DNA of 64,000 nt from Paraburkholderia kururiensis JCM 10599 = LMG 19447 (GCF_003986935.1 NZ_RJZE01000024.1:1-64000), one strand, 5' to 3'; shown: positions 7,222 through 18,849, numbered from the stretch's first letter. Notes: generated from the letters alone by a model not told the origin. Translations and numbers: made by a program.

Positions 7222-9073
7222 CGCTGTGGTGGGGTTTTGGCAAGACACCGACTACCTCGGATCGTCGGTAAATATACGTGCGACACCCATCAATGGTCGG
7301 CGCACAGACAGGAGATACACCCTGAGACGATAGATACGTTTTGATGGACCCGATAGGCGTCGGGAAGATTGTCCGTAGTTCGAGTGACGTTATGTACGTG
7401 CGCGTGAACCGATCCAATGCGCTGGACGTAATAACAGCGTGAATACGCCGCCCATGAGAGCAATCTTTCGTCGCGAGCAAGCCATGCCGTACCACGTGAT
7501 AACACACCTCAGGATGTAATCGCAGATGGGCTGCAGCCTCAATGACTGACATATGCGGTTCGTGTATTTGACGGCGATGCCACGCTAGAAATTCAGCCTT
7601 GTCGAGTAGAAATGCAGCAAGCCCTGGCTTGGACGGATCGTGGCCGACATGCAAAAAGGCTTGGGTTTTCAATGCATAGATCAGGGCGCCGAATTCTGAT
7701 CGTGACGCCAGAAAATGCTTTGATATCGATGACAGGGGCAAAGTGCCCTCCGTATCGAGCGCACCTACCGATACCAAGGGAATTGCTGTTACGAGTCCGG
7801 AAATCTCTGCGCGAGACAAGAATGTAGTTCGAGCCAAGCTCGACGTCGTCTGATGGCTATGTAGCAGGCCTATTTCGACCAGTTGCTCAACTCGTCCGGG
7901 CGAAAGCCCAAGCAGCTTCGCTGCAGCCTTCAGGCTGACCTTGTCTTTGAGATGTTCCTTGATCCTTTCCAGCGAGTGTTGGCTGACGAGCGTATATCGT
8001 CTCTTTCCGCTGTTGCCCACCTGCACCGTTGATACGCCAGAAAGATCAGCTAAAGCGTGCAAGGTCGACGTACGGATTCCTATCCTACGCGCCGCATTCA
8101 CGGCGGCGAGGTAACGCTGCTTTTCAATGTCGTCGGACGTTGCCCATGTATTGCGTCGGGTAATCAAGTCAAGCGATATGTCTCGATGGTAGCTTCTATA
8201 GCCATCCAGCAGAAATCCCAGGTCGGTAGGTAGGTTCCTGAACAGGAACCGCCGTAGACGATGGATCGCAGGGGAGTGGCGACACTTGATTGAGTTGGAG
8301 ATAACGAGCACCTCGTCATCGTGCAGAACTTGGTGAAGTCGTATCGGCCAGTCTCGAAGCAGGTCGTATGCGACCTCGATCAGTAACTGGACGTCCTCGA
8401 CGGGCAACACCTGCCATGTCCGAGGGCTCAGAAAGCTTTCGGTAGATGGAGAAAGTGAGCCAAGCTGGTACAGCAACAGCGCGATGGAATGTAGTGACAG
8501 GTTTCTGGGAACGCTGCAGTGACTTGCAAGGTCGTGAGTATCCCCAAACGATCGCAGCATGCTCTCTCGTAGCATGCCAGCAGCATCGATAGCCGCGGCG
8601 GATGCAGTCGCCCGAGGCCAGCCGGTGATCAGGCTGCCACACCGACACTGCAGGATACGTGGTCGCTGCCAGGATAGCCTGAGGCCACACGCAGGGCATC
8701 TGTCGACGAGAAGTGAATTATGGATAGGGCACGCTATGTAAAATCGATGCTCCCACATTACGGGCCAGTACGATATATCGGATAGACACGCGGGGCAGCA
8801 CCTGGCATGCGTCCCGAGATTGAACAGCTGGGCGAACACATCTGGCCTCACGCATGATCTCGTCACACCACGTAGCCACTTCGGCACAAATCCGCTGAGA
8901 TCGTCGCCAAGCATCTGAGCGATATGGCTTGCCACACCAGGGACCAAACATAGGTGCCGAGTCTCCAGAAATCCATTCGCCTCGGCAAGTCGAAGCACAA
9001 ATCCTTGGACACTTTCCATGGGGAACGGAGCTAAAGACTGGACGAGCACCTTCGCTTCTGATTGCGTGTTCAT
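7199..9073 (-). CDS. tniQ: TniQ/TnsD-family target-selection protein (624 aa)
   Basis: The N-terminal ~160 residues have the TniQ pattern: PMESVQGFVLRLAEANGF, then zinc-ribbon cysteines (CCPACL, an aromatic spacer, ACPIHNSLLVDRCPACG, CRCG). The long C-terminal region includes a helix-turn-helix-like segment (KAAAKLLGLSPGRVEQL). In Tn7, TnsD binds a specific chromosomal sequence at the end of glmS and recruits TnsC; a protein of this length is expected to bind DNA directly. It is the last tns gene, overlapping tnsC by four bases (ATGA). Since the element sits just past gyrB, its target is probably the gyrB 3' end (inference). Confidence 0.88.
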   Translation of the reverse strand: MNTQSEAKVLVQSLAPFPMESVQGFVLRLAEANGFLETRHLCLVPGVASHIAQMLGDDLSGFVPKWLRGVTRSCVRPDVFAQLFNLGTHARCCPACLSDISYWPVMWEHRFYIACPIHNSLLVDRCPACGLRLSWQRPRILQCRCGSLITGWPRATASAAAIDAAGMLRESMLRSFGDTHDLASHCSVPRNLSLHSIALLLYQLGSLSPSTESFLSPRTWQVLPVEDVQLLIEVAYDLLRDWPIRLHQVLHDDEVLVISNSIKCRHSPAIHRLRRFLFRNLPTDLGFLLDGYRSYHRDISLDLITRRNTWATSDDIEKQRYLAAVNAARRIGIRTSTLHALADLSGVSTVQVGNSGKRRYTLVSQHSLERIKEHLKDKVSLKAAAKLLGLSPGRVEQLVEIGLLHSHQTTSSLARTTFLSRAEISGLVTAIPLVSVGALDTEGTLPLSSISKHFLASRSEFGALIYALKTQAFLHVGHDPSKPGLAAFLLDKAEFLAWHRRQIHEPHMSVIEAAAHLRLHPEVCYHVVRHGLLATKDCSHGRRIHAVITSSALDRFTRTYITSLELRTIFPTPIGSIKTYLSSQGVSPVCAPTIDGCRTYIYRRSEVVGVLPKPHHSVIPTRHE

Positions 9074-10047
9074 CGATTCCTCCCGGATTTGGCGCGAGAT
9101 GCCGCGCTCAACGATGCAAACGGCTCGCCAGGCTGATCCAGCTTGCGTAGAGCGAAGCCCGGTCGAAACGGATTCAGCGTATGCGGCCCCCCCTGCCAGA
9201 TCTCCCGCGTGAAAGCCTGGCCAAGCAGTGAAATGTCGATGCAGGCTCGGTTCTCCACGCGCATCAAGTCAAAGGCGCCAATCACCAGTTTCTTTAGATA
9301 ACCGATGAGGCCATTGGTGGCGACGTAGATCCGCCGAGCGATGTCGACCTCAGCGAAGCCGGACCGACGGCTGGTCGGGATCATCTTGTCGAGCTCGTTC
9401 AGGACACTCCGAAATTCGGCTTCCGATTCTTCCGTATCAATCGAAAATGGCGTCAGGACAAGCTGTGTAGCGAAGCGTCTCCGCAACTGCTCATTGAGCG
9501 CGAGAATGGCCGTGGCCCGCGGCAGCCCCATTAGCAGGCTAGAAACTCCAGCGTCGTCAATGAACGACTTGAGCCAGTCTGCTACCGAGTACATCGAGTG
9601 GCGGACACCATGATCGAGAAAGTGCTGCAGTTCATCGATGATGATCATTTCCACCCGACAACTTCGTATCAACGACAGGGCGCGGTAGCGCTTGTTATCC
9701 GCCGTACCGTACCCCGCCAACGGATCGCCCAGTGCAAATAGGATCGCTTCAGCCAGCGTCTTGAGTGTAGGTGTCGCCGGTGTTGAAACCAGCAGAACCG
9801 GCTTGATGCTGATACCGTCCTGGTTCTGTGGCGGCATCAACATCAGCATGTATCTTGCGATCCATGTCTTGCCGCTTCCCGATTCACCTACGAGCAATGT
9901 GTGCCGGGGCTCTGCCCCGCCAGAGGCAAACTCATACACATGGCTGAGGCGCTGCACGACTTCCTGAAACTGCCGGTGGGGTATCAGGATTTGTTCGATC
10001 TGCCGGATTTCGTCGATGTGCCCGGATTGCAGGGTCCGTTCTGTCAT
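9070..10047 (-). CDS. tnsC: TnsC/TniB-type AAA+ transposition regulator (325 aa)
   Basis: AAA+ ATPase that would link target choice to transposase activation. It has Walker A GESGSGKT at residues 54-61 and Walker B MIIIDELQHF near 134-143, with the long insert and RLRRRFATQL-type arginine segment typical of TniB/TnsC. At 325 residues it is shorter than Tn7 TnsC (about 555) and close to TniB size, although the operon includes a TnsA gene. Four-base overlaps with tnsB upstream and tniQ downstream indicate coupled translation. Confidence 0.9.
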   Translation of the reverse strand: MTERTLQSGHIDEIRQIEQILIPHRQFQEVVQRLSHVYEFASGGAEPRHTLLVGESGSGKTWIARYMLMLMPPQNQDGISIKPVLLVSTPATPTLKTLAEAILFALGDPLAGYGTADNKRYRALSLIRSCRVEMIIIDELQHFLDHGVRHSMYSVADWLKSFIDDAGVSSLLMGLPRATAILALNEQLRRRFATQLVLTPFSIDTEESEAEFRSVLNELDKMIPTSRRSGFAEVDIARRIYVATNGLIGYLKKLVIGAFDLMRVENRACIDISLLGQAFTREIWQGGPHTLNPFRPGFALRKLDQPGEPFASLSAASRAKSGRNR

Positions 10048-12044
10048 GGCTTCCCCCTAGGAGGCCGGGACATCAGAAATATGCCATCCAGCTTCGGCAA
10101 CTCATCGATCGGTCTGCTGGTTGTGGCCGTTCCGGAACCTACAGTTGCGCCTGAAGGCGATTGAGGTGCAACGCCCGTTGCCAGCGGGTCCTCCGCTCCC
10201 GTACCGATTCCCCGAATCTTCGCACTTCGCTGGCGCGCTTTCTGTGATCTACTCAACGCAAGCTCGCTGACAATCGCGCGAATCTCCGACTTCGCCTTCG
10301 CCAATGCCGCGTGATTGACGATTCCGGCATTGACCTCACGTGCCCTTGCGCAGAGCATACGATGCTGTTCCCTGGTCAATCCTCTTGCATAGTTTTGGTC
10401 GACTGCCTTCACGATGATCGGCACCTTCGTATCCGGATCAATCACCGCAATTGTGGATACGTCGTCAAAATAGGCGATTACGTCGACTTGCGTCCGTGCA
10501 CCATGCTTCTTTCGGATGGCCAACAATGCGTCATCGTTATATCGAAGGCCACCAAGCTCGATGCCTTGGTGCGAGAGTACACGCGAATGAGTGTCTCCGA
10601 TGGTGATGTCTATATCATCTGCGCTTTCGGGCAGGCCGGGAGTATAGCTTCGTGCGCTCTCCGTCCATCGCTGGTACGGTGTGGAACGGATGCCGTGATG
10701 CAAAGTCTGGGAATAAACATCGACCAGCCAGCGATGCAAAACATGCATCAATTGATCATGCGTGACCAGTGCCTGGCGTAAAGGGTCGTAGTCTTCTCGA
10801 TGGAACCATTTCGCCAAGCTCGTGCCGGGCAGTGAGTGCGCGAACTGGTAATTCAGCGTTTTGAGGTACCGCTCTACCGAGCCCTTCATCCAAGGCTGAC
10901 GTTTGGGACAGAACAGGAGAACCATTCCCAGTTCGAAGGCCACCCTAGACAATTCGTTACTGTGAAACTCCAATCCGTTGTCGCAGACGAGTTCAAGTAT
11001 CTGGCCGTAACACGGCCAATCGTGCTCGATATCTGGATACCGTTCCTTGATGTAGCTTTTGGGCAATATTGCGTGCCGCAGGCAGCGCAGGACGGCGCGG
11101 ACCGACGGCCCGTCAAACCCGACGTAGATGCCTGCGACCATGCGCGAGTAGACATCGAGTGCGACGGTGACGTGTGGTCGGCCCAACGGAAGTTGAGTTT
11201 TGTCGTCGATGACGAAGAGGTCCAGAGGCGTGTGATCGATTTCGACGCGCTCAAGAATATGGCGGACGGTAGGACCTTGCCCACTTGTGCGGAATTTGAT
11301 CTGCGCAGATCGCTTACCCTCTTTCGCCACCGTGACGTCGTAGGCATTGATGGACCGAATATAGCGATAGATCGTCGCCAAGCTTGGCATCGGGAAGTGG
11401 TCGTCTGCCGACCGAAATTCGTTTTCCCGATTGAGGCGATGCAGCAGCGCGTAATAGACATCCTTGGCAGTCCGCTTTTCCGGGACGAGATACTCGGTTT
11501 CAATGGTCTGGTGCAGTAGATCGAGAACGGGACCTGGAATGTGGTGCTTTTTGCCGCGATCGTCGAGTCTATCGATCAATGCCCGTGGGTCGCCGCCAAA
11601 AGCATTCAAGCGTTTCTGCCACCGGTACACGGTGTTCCAGCTGGGTGGATTCGGGTCGTTCAATCGACGGGCGCACTCCAGGATCTTCGGCGTAAGCGAC
11701 GCTGGCGTAGAAATGATCGGCCCAAATGAACTCAGTAGGTCAAGGTAGTTTTTCTTGCGAATCGCCTTCGCCTGGATTGCGTCCGAGTAAGTGGATAAAG
11801 GCCGCAGCATGGGTGAGCGGTGAGGCGACTCCGGCGTTGCAGCCTCGCGAGAAAACCTGAGCTTGCCACAAGCAAACAGCGCCAGAAGCTCTTCCTTGGA
11901 CTTCGTGAAGATTGCCCCGTCGTCGGCCGCGTCCAGACAAAAGTGGGTGCCTTCCTTGATGCGAATGATCTCGAACTCACGTCCTTCGATGATCAACTTC
12001 GCGCCACGCTTAAAAATAGCGAAGCTCATTGCGGCGTTCTCCAT
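10044..12044 (-). CDS. tnsB: TnsB-type DDE transposase (666 aa)
   Basis: Retroviral-integrase-fold transposase that cuts the 3' ends and joins them to the target. The catalytic triad is visible: Asp270 in VEIDHTPLD, Asp355 in LVCDNGLEF and Glu391 in MKGSVERYLKTLN, giving a D-D-35-E spacing. N-terminal helical DNA-binding regions (SLTPKILECARRLND, NTVYRWQKRL) should bind the repeated end sites near 13.0-13.2 kb. The start overlaps tnsA by 35 bases; a second Met at 12,029 would shorten the overlap. The C-terminal tail is Pro/Gly-rich and may contact TnsC. Confidence 0.93.
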   Translation of the reverse strand: MENAAMSFAIFKRGAKLIIEGREFEIIRIKEGTHFCLDAADDGAIFTKSKEELLALFACGKLRFSREAATPESPHRSPMLRPLSTYSDAIQAKAIRKKNYLDLLSSFGPIISTPASLTPKILECARRLNDPNPPSWNTVYRWQKRLNAFGGDPRALIDRLDDRGKKHHIPGPVLDLLHQTIETEYLVPEKRTAKDVYYALLHRLNRENEFRSADDHFPMPSLATIYRYIRSINAYDVTVAKEGKRSAQIKFRTSGQGPTVRHILERVEIDHTPLDLFVIDDKTQLPLGRPHVTVALDVYSRMVAGIYVGFDGPSVRAVLRCLRHAILPKSYIKERYPDIEHDWPCYGQILELVCDNGLEFHSNELSRVAFELGMVLLFCPKRQPWMKGSVERYLKTLNYQFAHSLPGTSLAKWFHREDYDPLRQALVTHDQLMHVLHRWLVDVYSQTLHHGIRSTPYQRWTESARSYTPGLPESADDIDITIGDTHSRVLSHQGIELGGLRYNDDALLAIRKKHGARTQVDVIAYFDDVSTIAVIDPDTKVPIIVKAVDQNYARGLTREQHRMLCARAREVNAGIVNHAALAKAKSEIRAIVSELALSRSQKARQRSAKIRGIGTGAEDPLATGVAPQSPSGATVGSGTATTSRPIDELPKLDGIFLMSRPPRGKP

Positions 12045-12711
12045 TGACGGGGTGCAACATTGTCTCGGCTGTCAGTGGCTGCTCAAGATCGCTGACCAGC
12101 ACGTTGTGCGCGATGAGCTGCATTACCGCGTGGCGGCCGTTCAGACGCGCAGTGGCATCTGCCAAGGAAACGGGGGCTCGTGTTCCGAGTTGCTCGATTG
12201 CCAGTCGCTGCTGGAGAGGAGCGACGGGATAAGCGCGGTAAGGCATTAACGATCGCAGGTTTGCGAGTAAATCAGGGCTGCGACGGATTTCGGTCTCAGA
12301 CAGCACCTGGAAGTCGGTACCCCACCTCCGGAAGTGATCTGCGAGGCAGGTCAGCCGGCCAGCCTCCTCAGCATCGAGTAGTTTGTAGGCAGGCTTGACC
12401 TCAATGAGTCGCGTTGCACCATCCACGAACGTAACCTCAAAATCAGGCGTGTATTTCCTCATGCGCCCGTTGTGAGGATAGAACGTGAATAGCGGTTGCT
12501 CCCGATATGTCAAAACTCCTGGGGAAAACTCCAGCAACAGAAGTGCGTCGCGCTCAAGGAGCGATTCAAACGAAACAGGATGGTCGGACTTTGCCGACGG
12601 GAATCGCCCCCGGAATGCAGCACCCGTCGGCCGGACAACGCGGCGCACGGGTCGACGAGAGGGATCCTGCCCGCTGAACGATTGTTCGGCAGCGTAATGT
12701 TTATTGCTCAT
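12010..12711 (-). CDS. tnsA: TnsA-like endonuclease (233 aa)
   Basis: Restriction-endonuclease-fold nuclease that cuts the 5' ends so the element moves by cut-and-paste. The FESLLERD motif (residues 48-55), YTPDFEV with Asp90, and IEVKPAYK with Glu104 and Lys106 match the E-D-(Q/E)xK active site of TnsA. The N terminus is arginine-rich (PSRRPVRRVVRPTG). It is the first gene of the tns operon and closest to the outer end, as in Tn7. A GGAGAG ribosome site lies five bases before the ATG. Its presence separates this element from Tn5053/Tn402-type tni elements, which lack TnsA. Confidence 0.9.
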   Translation of the reverse strand: MSNKHYAAEQSFSGQDPSRRPVRRVVRPTGAAFRGRFPSAKSDHPVSFESLLERDALLLLEFSPGVLTYREQPLFTFYPHNGRMRKYTPDFEVTFVDGATRLIEVKPAYKLLDAEEAGRLTCLADHFRRWGTDFQVLSETEIRRSPDLLANLRSLMPYRAYPVAPLQQRLAIEQLGTRAPVSLADATARLNGRHAVMQLIAHNVLVSDLEQPLTAETMLHPVNGERRNELRYF

Positions 12712-13010
12712 TTAATCTCTCCGCCGCAAACCGTTAGGGCGAGTTAATCCCTCTCGATTCGCGAGATTCTGAGAAAAAGGACGAAATGAGCTTGACCGCG
12801 GGAGGGAGATTGACGATACTACGAGCGCCAACACGCGTAGCGTCAAGCTACCACCCGACGGGGCAAGCTTCTGAAAATGGGGTTTGCTCCGTTTTTACGT
12901 TTACGTCTCTTTCCTTCCTCCGAGTTCGTGCTTATAGCGAAGGCCATAGCCCATTAAGGCTAGGCTTTTTTTCGCAAAGACGCTATTTTTGTTCAGCCGG
13001 ACCTTTGAGT
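12712..13010 (-). promoter_or_regulatory. Leader region of the tns operon
   Basis: No gene is supported here. It holds the tnsA ribosome site (GGAGAG, 12,722-12,717) and several short palindromes, such as TCTCG-N5-CGAGA near 12,760. No consensus promoter pair is convincing. The segment is AT-richer than neighbouring core DNA, which fits the end of a mobile element. Confidence 0.35.
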
Positions 13011-13096
13011 CAACATTAATTGAAGATTTACCCGTTCAGGCCACCCATCAAGGCGCTTGAGCCGCTTAAAATGCAATATTTATTGCACATTTACCC
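13011..13096 (-). repeat. Inner pair of putative TnsB-binding repeats
   Basis: Read on the minus strand, 13,096-13,071 and 13,033-13,011 share GGGTAAAT then CAAT-N-AAT-N-TTG, about 18 of 22 positions identical, in the same orientation and 63 bases apart. Direct repeats of about 22 bp near the transposase end of a Tn7-like element are the expected TnsB sites. Confidence 0.6.
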
Positions 13097-13120
13097 AGTA
13101 AAAGTTGGCATCAAAAATTA

Positions 13121-13154
13121 AAAAGGCCTGAGAACTTTCGCTCTCAGGCCTTTT
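13121..13154. terminator. Bidirectional terminator between gyrB and the transposon genes
   Basis: Perfect 13-base arms (13,121-13,133 and 13,142-13,154; core AAAAGGCCTGAGA) flank an 8-base loop with A- and T-runs on both sides, so it can stop transcription in either direction. If the transposon end is at 13,205, this terminator belongs to the element and now ends the gyrB transcript while shielding tns from read-through. Confidence 0.85.
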
Positions 13155-13161
13155 GCAAAGC

Positions 13162-13205
13162 GGAATTTTTATTAACTTTGACACTGAATTTTTATTTCAG
13201 TGACA
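13162..13205 (-). repeat. Outermost transposon end: two abutting 22-bp repeats
   Basis: On the minus strand, units begin at 13,205 and 13,183, exactly 22 bases apart. Each opens with TGTCA and contains AATAAAAATTC. TGT at the outer end and tandem or overlapping 22-bp TnsB sites are Tn7-family features. The inner repeats at 13,011-13,096 share the AT-rich core. The outer unit also forms a CACTGAA/TTCAGTG palindrome. Confidence 0.6.
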
Positions 13206-13237
13206 TTATTTGAAGGATCTCTGAAAACCTACAACCC

Positions 13238-15709
<2,472 letters not shown>

Positions 15710-15821
15710 GGAATTTTCCGGTTCTGCGTCACTGCCAGTGTTGCTGCTCGATACGTTTCAAAAAGCCATAAAAACGCCAAAGGGGCGCTGCGCCCCCTGG
15801 TGTTCTTGTTTTTTTGCGGCG

Positions 15822-16925
15822 TCAGATGCGCATTGGCATCACCACGTATTTGAACTGTTCGTTCTCTGGAATGGTGATGAGCGCGCTGGAGCTGGCATCG
15901 CCCAGGCTTACCTGCAGCATGTCGACCTTCAGGTTCGCGAGTACGTCGAGCAGGTACGTGACGTTGAACCCGATGTCGATGGTGTCGCCTTGATAGGCGA
16001 TCTCCAGTTCTTCCTGCGCCTCCTCCTGGTCCGCGTTCGTGGACATGATCTTCAGCTGGCCCGGCTGCATGATGCAGCGCACGCCCTTGAACTTGTCCGA
16101 CGTGAGAATGGCCGCGCGTTGCAGCGAATGCTGCAGTTCTTCGCGGCCAATCAGGAACGTGTTCTTGTGCGACTTCGGAATGACGCGCTGGAAGTCGGGG
16201 AATTTGCCTTCCACGAGCTTCGACACGAGCTCGACCTGGCCGAAGGTGAACTTGACCTGGGTCTGCGCGATGTCGATTTTCAGCGTGTCGTCGATGTCTT
16301 CCAGCAGGCGCTGGAGTTCGAGAATCGTCTTGCGCGGAATGATGACTTCCTGACGCGGGAACGCGCCCTCGATCTTCATGGACGAAAACGCGAGGCGATG
16401 GCCGTCGGTCGCGACTGCCATCAGCTGGTCGCCGTCTACCACGAGCAGCATGCCGTTCAGGTAGTAGCGGATGTCCTGCTGCGCCATGGCGAAATACACC
16501 TGGCCCAGCAACTGGCGGAACGTTTTTTGCGGAACCGTGAGGCTCGCGCCGAAGTCTTTGGCTTGCGCGACCGTGGGGAACTCGTCCGCGGCGAGCGTCT
16601 GCAGCGCGAAACGGCTCTTGCCCGATTGCACGGTCAGACGCTTGTCCGACAGCGACAGGCTTACTTCGCCGCCCGGCATGGCGCGCAGGATGTCGAGCAG
16701 CTTGCGCGCAGCCACCGTGGTTGCGATGGAATCGCTGCCTACGCCGAAATCGGCGCGCGTGGTGATCTGGAGTTCGAGGTCCGTGGACAGGAACGACACA
16801 TCGGAACCGGTTTTGGTAATCAGCAGATTGGCGAGGATCGGCAACGTGTGGCGGCGTTCGACAATGCCGCTCACCGTTTGCAGCGGCCTGAGGAGGTTAT
16901 CGCGTTCGGTCTTGACCAGTTGCAT
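15822..16925 (-). CDS. dnaN: DNA polymerase III beta sliding clamp (367 aa)
   Basis: Ring-shaped processivity clamp of the replicative polymerase. The product starts MQLVKTERDNLLRPL and ends with YVVMPMRI, the conserved C-terminal motif of beta clamps (VMPMR-type). Three clamp repeats fill the normal 367 residues. It lies between dnaA and gyrB on the same strand, the standard replication-gene order. Confidence 0.98.
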   Translation of the reverse strand: MQLVKTERDNLLRPLQTVSGIVERRHTLPILANLLITKTGSDVSFLSTDLELQITTRADFGVGSDSIATTVAARKLLDILRAMPGGEVSLSLSDKRLTVQSGKSRFALQTLAADEFPTVAQAKDFGASLTVPQKTFRQLLGQVYFAMAQQDIRYYLNGMLLVVDGDQLMAVATDGHRLAFSSMKIEGAFPRQEVIIPRKTILELQRLLEDIDDTLKIDIAQTQVKFTFGQVELVSKLVEGKFPDFQRVIPKSHKNTFLIGREELQHSLQRAAILTSDKFKGVRCIMQPGQLKIMSTNADQEEAQEELEIAYQGDTIDIGFNVTYLLDVLANLKVDMLQVSLGDASSSALITIPENEQFKYVVMPMRI

Positions 16926-17268
16926 AGAGTTCCTTCGTTGATGTGACGGCCTGCGCGTCTCGCCCGGCTCGTCACCGCGCGGCCCCGGTCCCCGCCGGCG
17001 CCTGCGTGCAGTACCGGCCTCGGCGTGAAAATCCCGCCCGCGACCGCCGGGCGGTTAAACCTGTATTGTGCCTTAAAACGGAACCACTTCCCCAAAATGG
17101 GGGTGTTCTGCGAAATAAACAGAGCTGGGCTGCACGGCCTGGCCACCCCGTCTCACCGCCCTTCCCGCATGCGTTTTCACGGTACTGCCTGGCCGGGCGG
17201 CAGACCCGGTTGCAGGCGCGATTGAGGTGCAATTGAGGCGCAATTTGCAACAGTGGCAACCGGTCCTG
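16926..17268. other. dnaA-dnaN intergenic region
   Basis: 343 bases with no supported gene. It includes a small hairpin (CCCCAAAATGGGG, around 17,091) and a short repeat of ATTGAGG next to the dnaA stop codon (17,222-17,236). No DnaA box was found, so it does not look like the origin. It probably carries the dnaN promoter. Confidence 0.5.
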
Positions 17269-18849
17269 CTATCCCTTCAACGTCTGTTCCAGCACATGCA
17301 GTTCGTGATTGAGTTGCGCGTCCTTGCTACGCTCGTCGGCGATCTTGCGCACGGCGTGCAGCACGGTCGTATGATCGCGCCCGCCGAACAGCTCGCCGAT
17401 CTCGGGCAGGCTCTTCTGCGTCAGCTCTTTCGCAAGGTACATGGCGATCTGCCGCGGCCGCGCGATGTTCGCCGGACGCTTCTTCGAGTACATGTCCGCG
17501 ACCTTGATGCTGTAGAAATCGGCCACCGTCTTCTGGATGTTTTCCACCGAAATCTGCCGGTTCTGCACCGTGAGCAGGTCTTTCAGCGCTTCCTTGGTGA
17601 GTTCGATCGAGATCTCGCGGCCGTGGAACTTCGAGTACGCGAGGATCTTGCGCAGCGCGCCCTCCAGCTCGCGCACGTTCGAGCGCAGATGCTTGGCCAC
17701 GAAGAACGCGACGTCCTCGTTCAGGCTCACGCCTTCCGACTGCGCCTTGCGCATCAGGATCGCCACGCGCATCTCGAGCTCGGGCGGCTCGATGGCAACG
17801 GTCAGGCCTGAATCGAAACGGGAGATCAGGCGGTCGTCGATACCGGAAATCTCTTTCGGATACGTGTCGCTGGTGATGATCACCTGCGCCTTGTTGGCCA
17901 CCAGCGCCTCGAACGCGTAGAAAAACTCTTCCTGCGTGCGCGACTTGCCCGAGAAGAACTGGATGTCGTCGATCAGCAGGAGGTCGAGAGAATGGTAGTA
18001 GCGCTTGAAATCGTCGAACGCCTTGCGCTGATACGCCTTCACGACGTCGGACACGTACTGCTCCGCGTGGATGTAGCGGATGCGCGCGCCGGGCTTGTCC
18101 ATCAGCAGCTGGTTGCCGATGGCGTGAATCAGGTGAGTCTTGCCGAGCCCCACGCCGCCGTACAGGAAGAGCGGGTTGTACGAGATGCCCGGGTTGTCCG
18201 CCACCTGGATCGCGGCGGCGCGGGCGAGCTGGTTCGCCTTGCCGGTCACGAAGTTGTCGAAGGTGAGCACGGGGTTCAGCTTGGAGCGCTCGTAGGTGGG
18301 ATCGGCTTCATTGCTGGCCACGCCCGCCGCGGCGCCGCCCGGGCGCCATGTACGGCGTGCCGCCGCGGCTTCGTTGGCGTCGAGGCTGGGGAGGTCGAGA
18401 TCTGCGGCGTCGTCGGCGATCTGGTTTGCACCGTTGCCGGCCGTTGCCACCTGGGCGACCTGGGCTGCGGCGTGAGCCGCATGAGCGGCCTGCACGGCGC
18501 CGACGGCGGACTCCACGGCAGCCGCGCCCGGCCCTGCCGCGGTACCAAGCGGCCCAAGCGGCCCGAGCGGGGCACGTGGCGCCGCGGGCGGTCGCACGCC
18601 CCCCTTGGGATCGAGGACGAACTGGACGTCGATTGGCGCCTGCCAGAACTCGCGCGCGAGATCGGCGATACGACCGGAAAACTGGCTCTTGACCCAGTCG
18701 AGCTTGAAACGGTTCGGCGCGGCAATGCGCAGCGTATTTGCTGCGGCGTCGAAGGCGACCGGGGCCAACGGTTTTATCCACGTCACGTACTGCTGGGGCG
18801 TCAATTCACGCTCCAGCAGTGCGGAACAGTGTTGCCAGAAATCGTTCAT
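17269..18849 (-). CDS. dnaA: Chromosomal replication initiator DnaA (526 aa)
   Basis: Binds DnaA boxes and opens the origin. The start at 18,849 (MNDFWQHCSALLEREL) matches the family N terminus; the open frame extends 60 codons further upstream without homology-like features. Domain I is residues 1-80, domain II is an unusually long Ala/Gly/Pro-rich linker (~80-190), the AAA+ domain has Walker A GGVGLGKT (231-238) and DDIQFF, and domain IV carries the FGGRDHTTVLHAV signature. A perfect DnaA box 199 bases upstream fits autoregulation. Confidence 0.98.
   Translation of the reverse strand: MNDFWQHCSALLERELTPQQYVTWIKPLAPVAFDAAANTLRIAAPNRFKLDWVKSQFSGRIADLAREFWQAPIDVQFVLDPKGGVRPPAAPRAPLGPLGPLGTAAGPGAAAVESAVGAVQAAHAAHAAAQVAQVATAGNGANQIADDAADLDLPSLDANEAAAARRTWRPGGAAAGVASNEADPTYERSKLNPVLTFDNFVTGKANQLARAAAIQVADNPGISYNPLFLYGGVGLGKTHLIHAIGNQLLMDKPGARIRYIHAEQYVSDVVKAYQRKAFDDFKRYYHSLDLLLIDDIQFFSGKSRTQEEFFYAFEALVANKAQVIITSDTYPKEISGIDDRLISRFDSGLTVAIEPPELEMRVAILMRKAQSEGVSLNEDVAFFVAKHLRSNVRELEGALRKILAYSKFHGREISIELTKEALKDLLTVQNRQISVENIQKTVADFYSIKVADMYSKKRPANIARPRQIAMYLAKELTQKSLPEIGELFGGRDHTTVLHAVRKIADERSKDAQLNHELHVLEQTLKG

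Larger units (their letters stand above)
1..13205. mobile_element. Right-hand part of a Tn7-like transposon inserted downstream of gyrB
   Basis: The core is a minus-strand operon of tnsA, tnsB, tnsC and tniQ/tnsD (12,711 to 7,199) with tnsA nearest the outer end, the Tn7 layout. A terminal TGTCA and repeated AT-rich motifs occur between 13,011 and 13,205, and the element would stop 32 bp past the gyrB stop codon. Everything leftward (an unknown gene, an orphan antitoxin, a regulator-ATPase-protease module and small proteins) reads as cargo, and no second end was found, so the element should continue beyond base 1. The right boundary is inferred from repeats and geometry. The left extent is uncertain: part of the cargo could belong to another island. 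The candidate 5-bp target duplication is TTATT at 13,206-13,210. Confidence 0.72.

Noticed and set aside
1..13205. CRISPR array or Cascade genes in the Tn7-like element
   Set aside because: No regularly spaced repeats and no cas-like proteins were found; the full-length TniQ/TnsD suggests direct DNA targeting.
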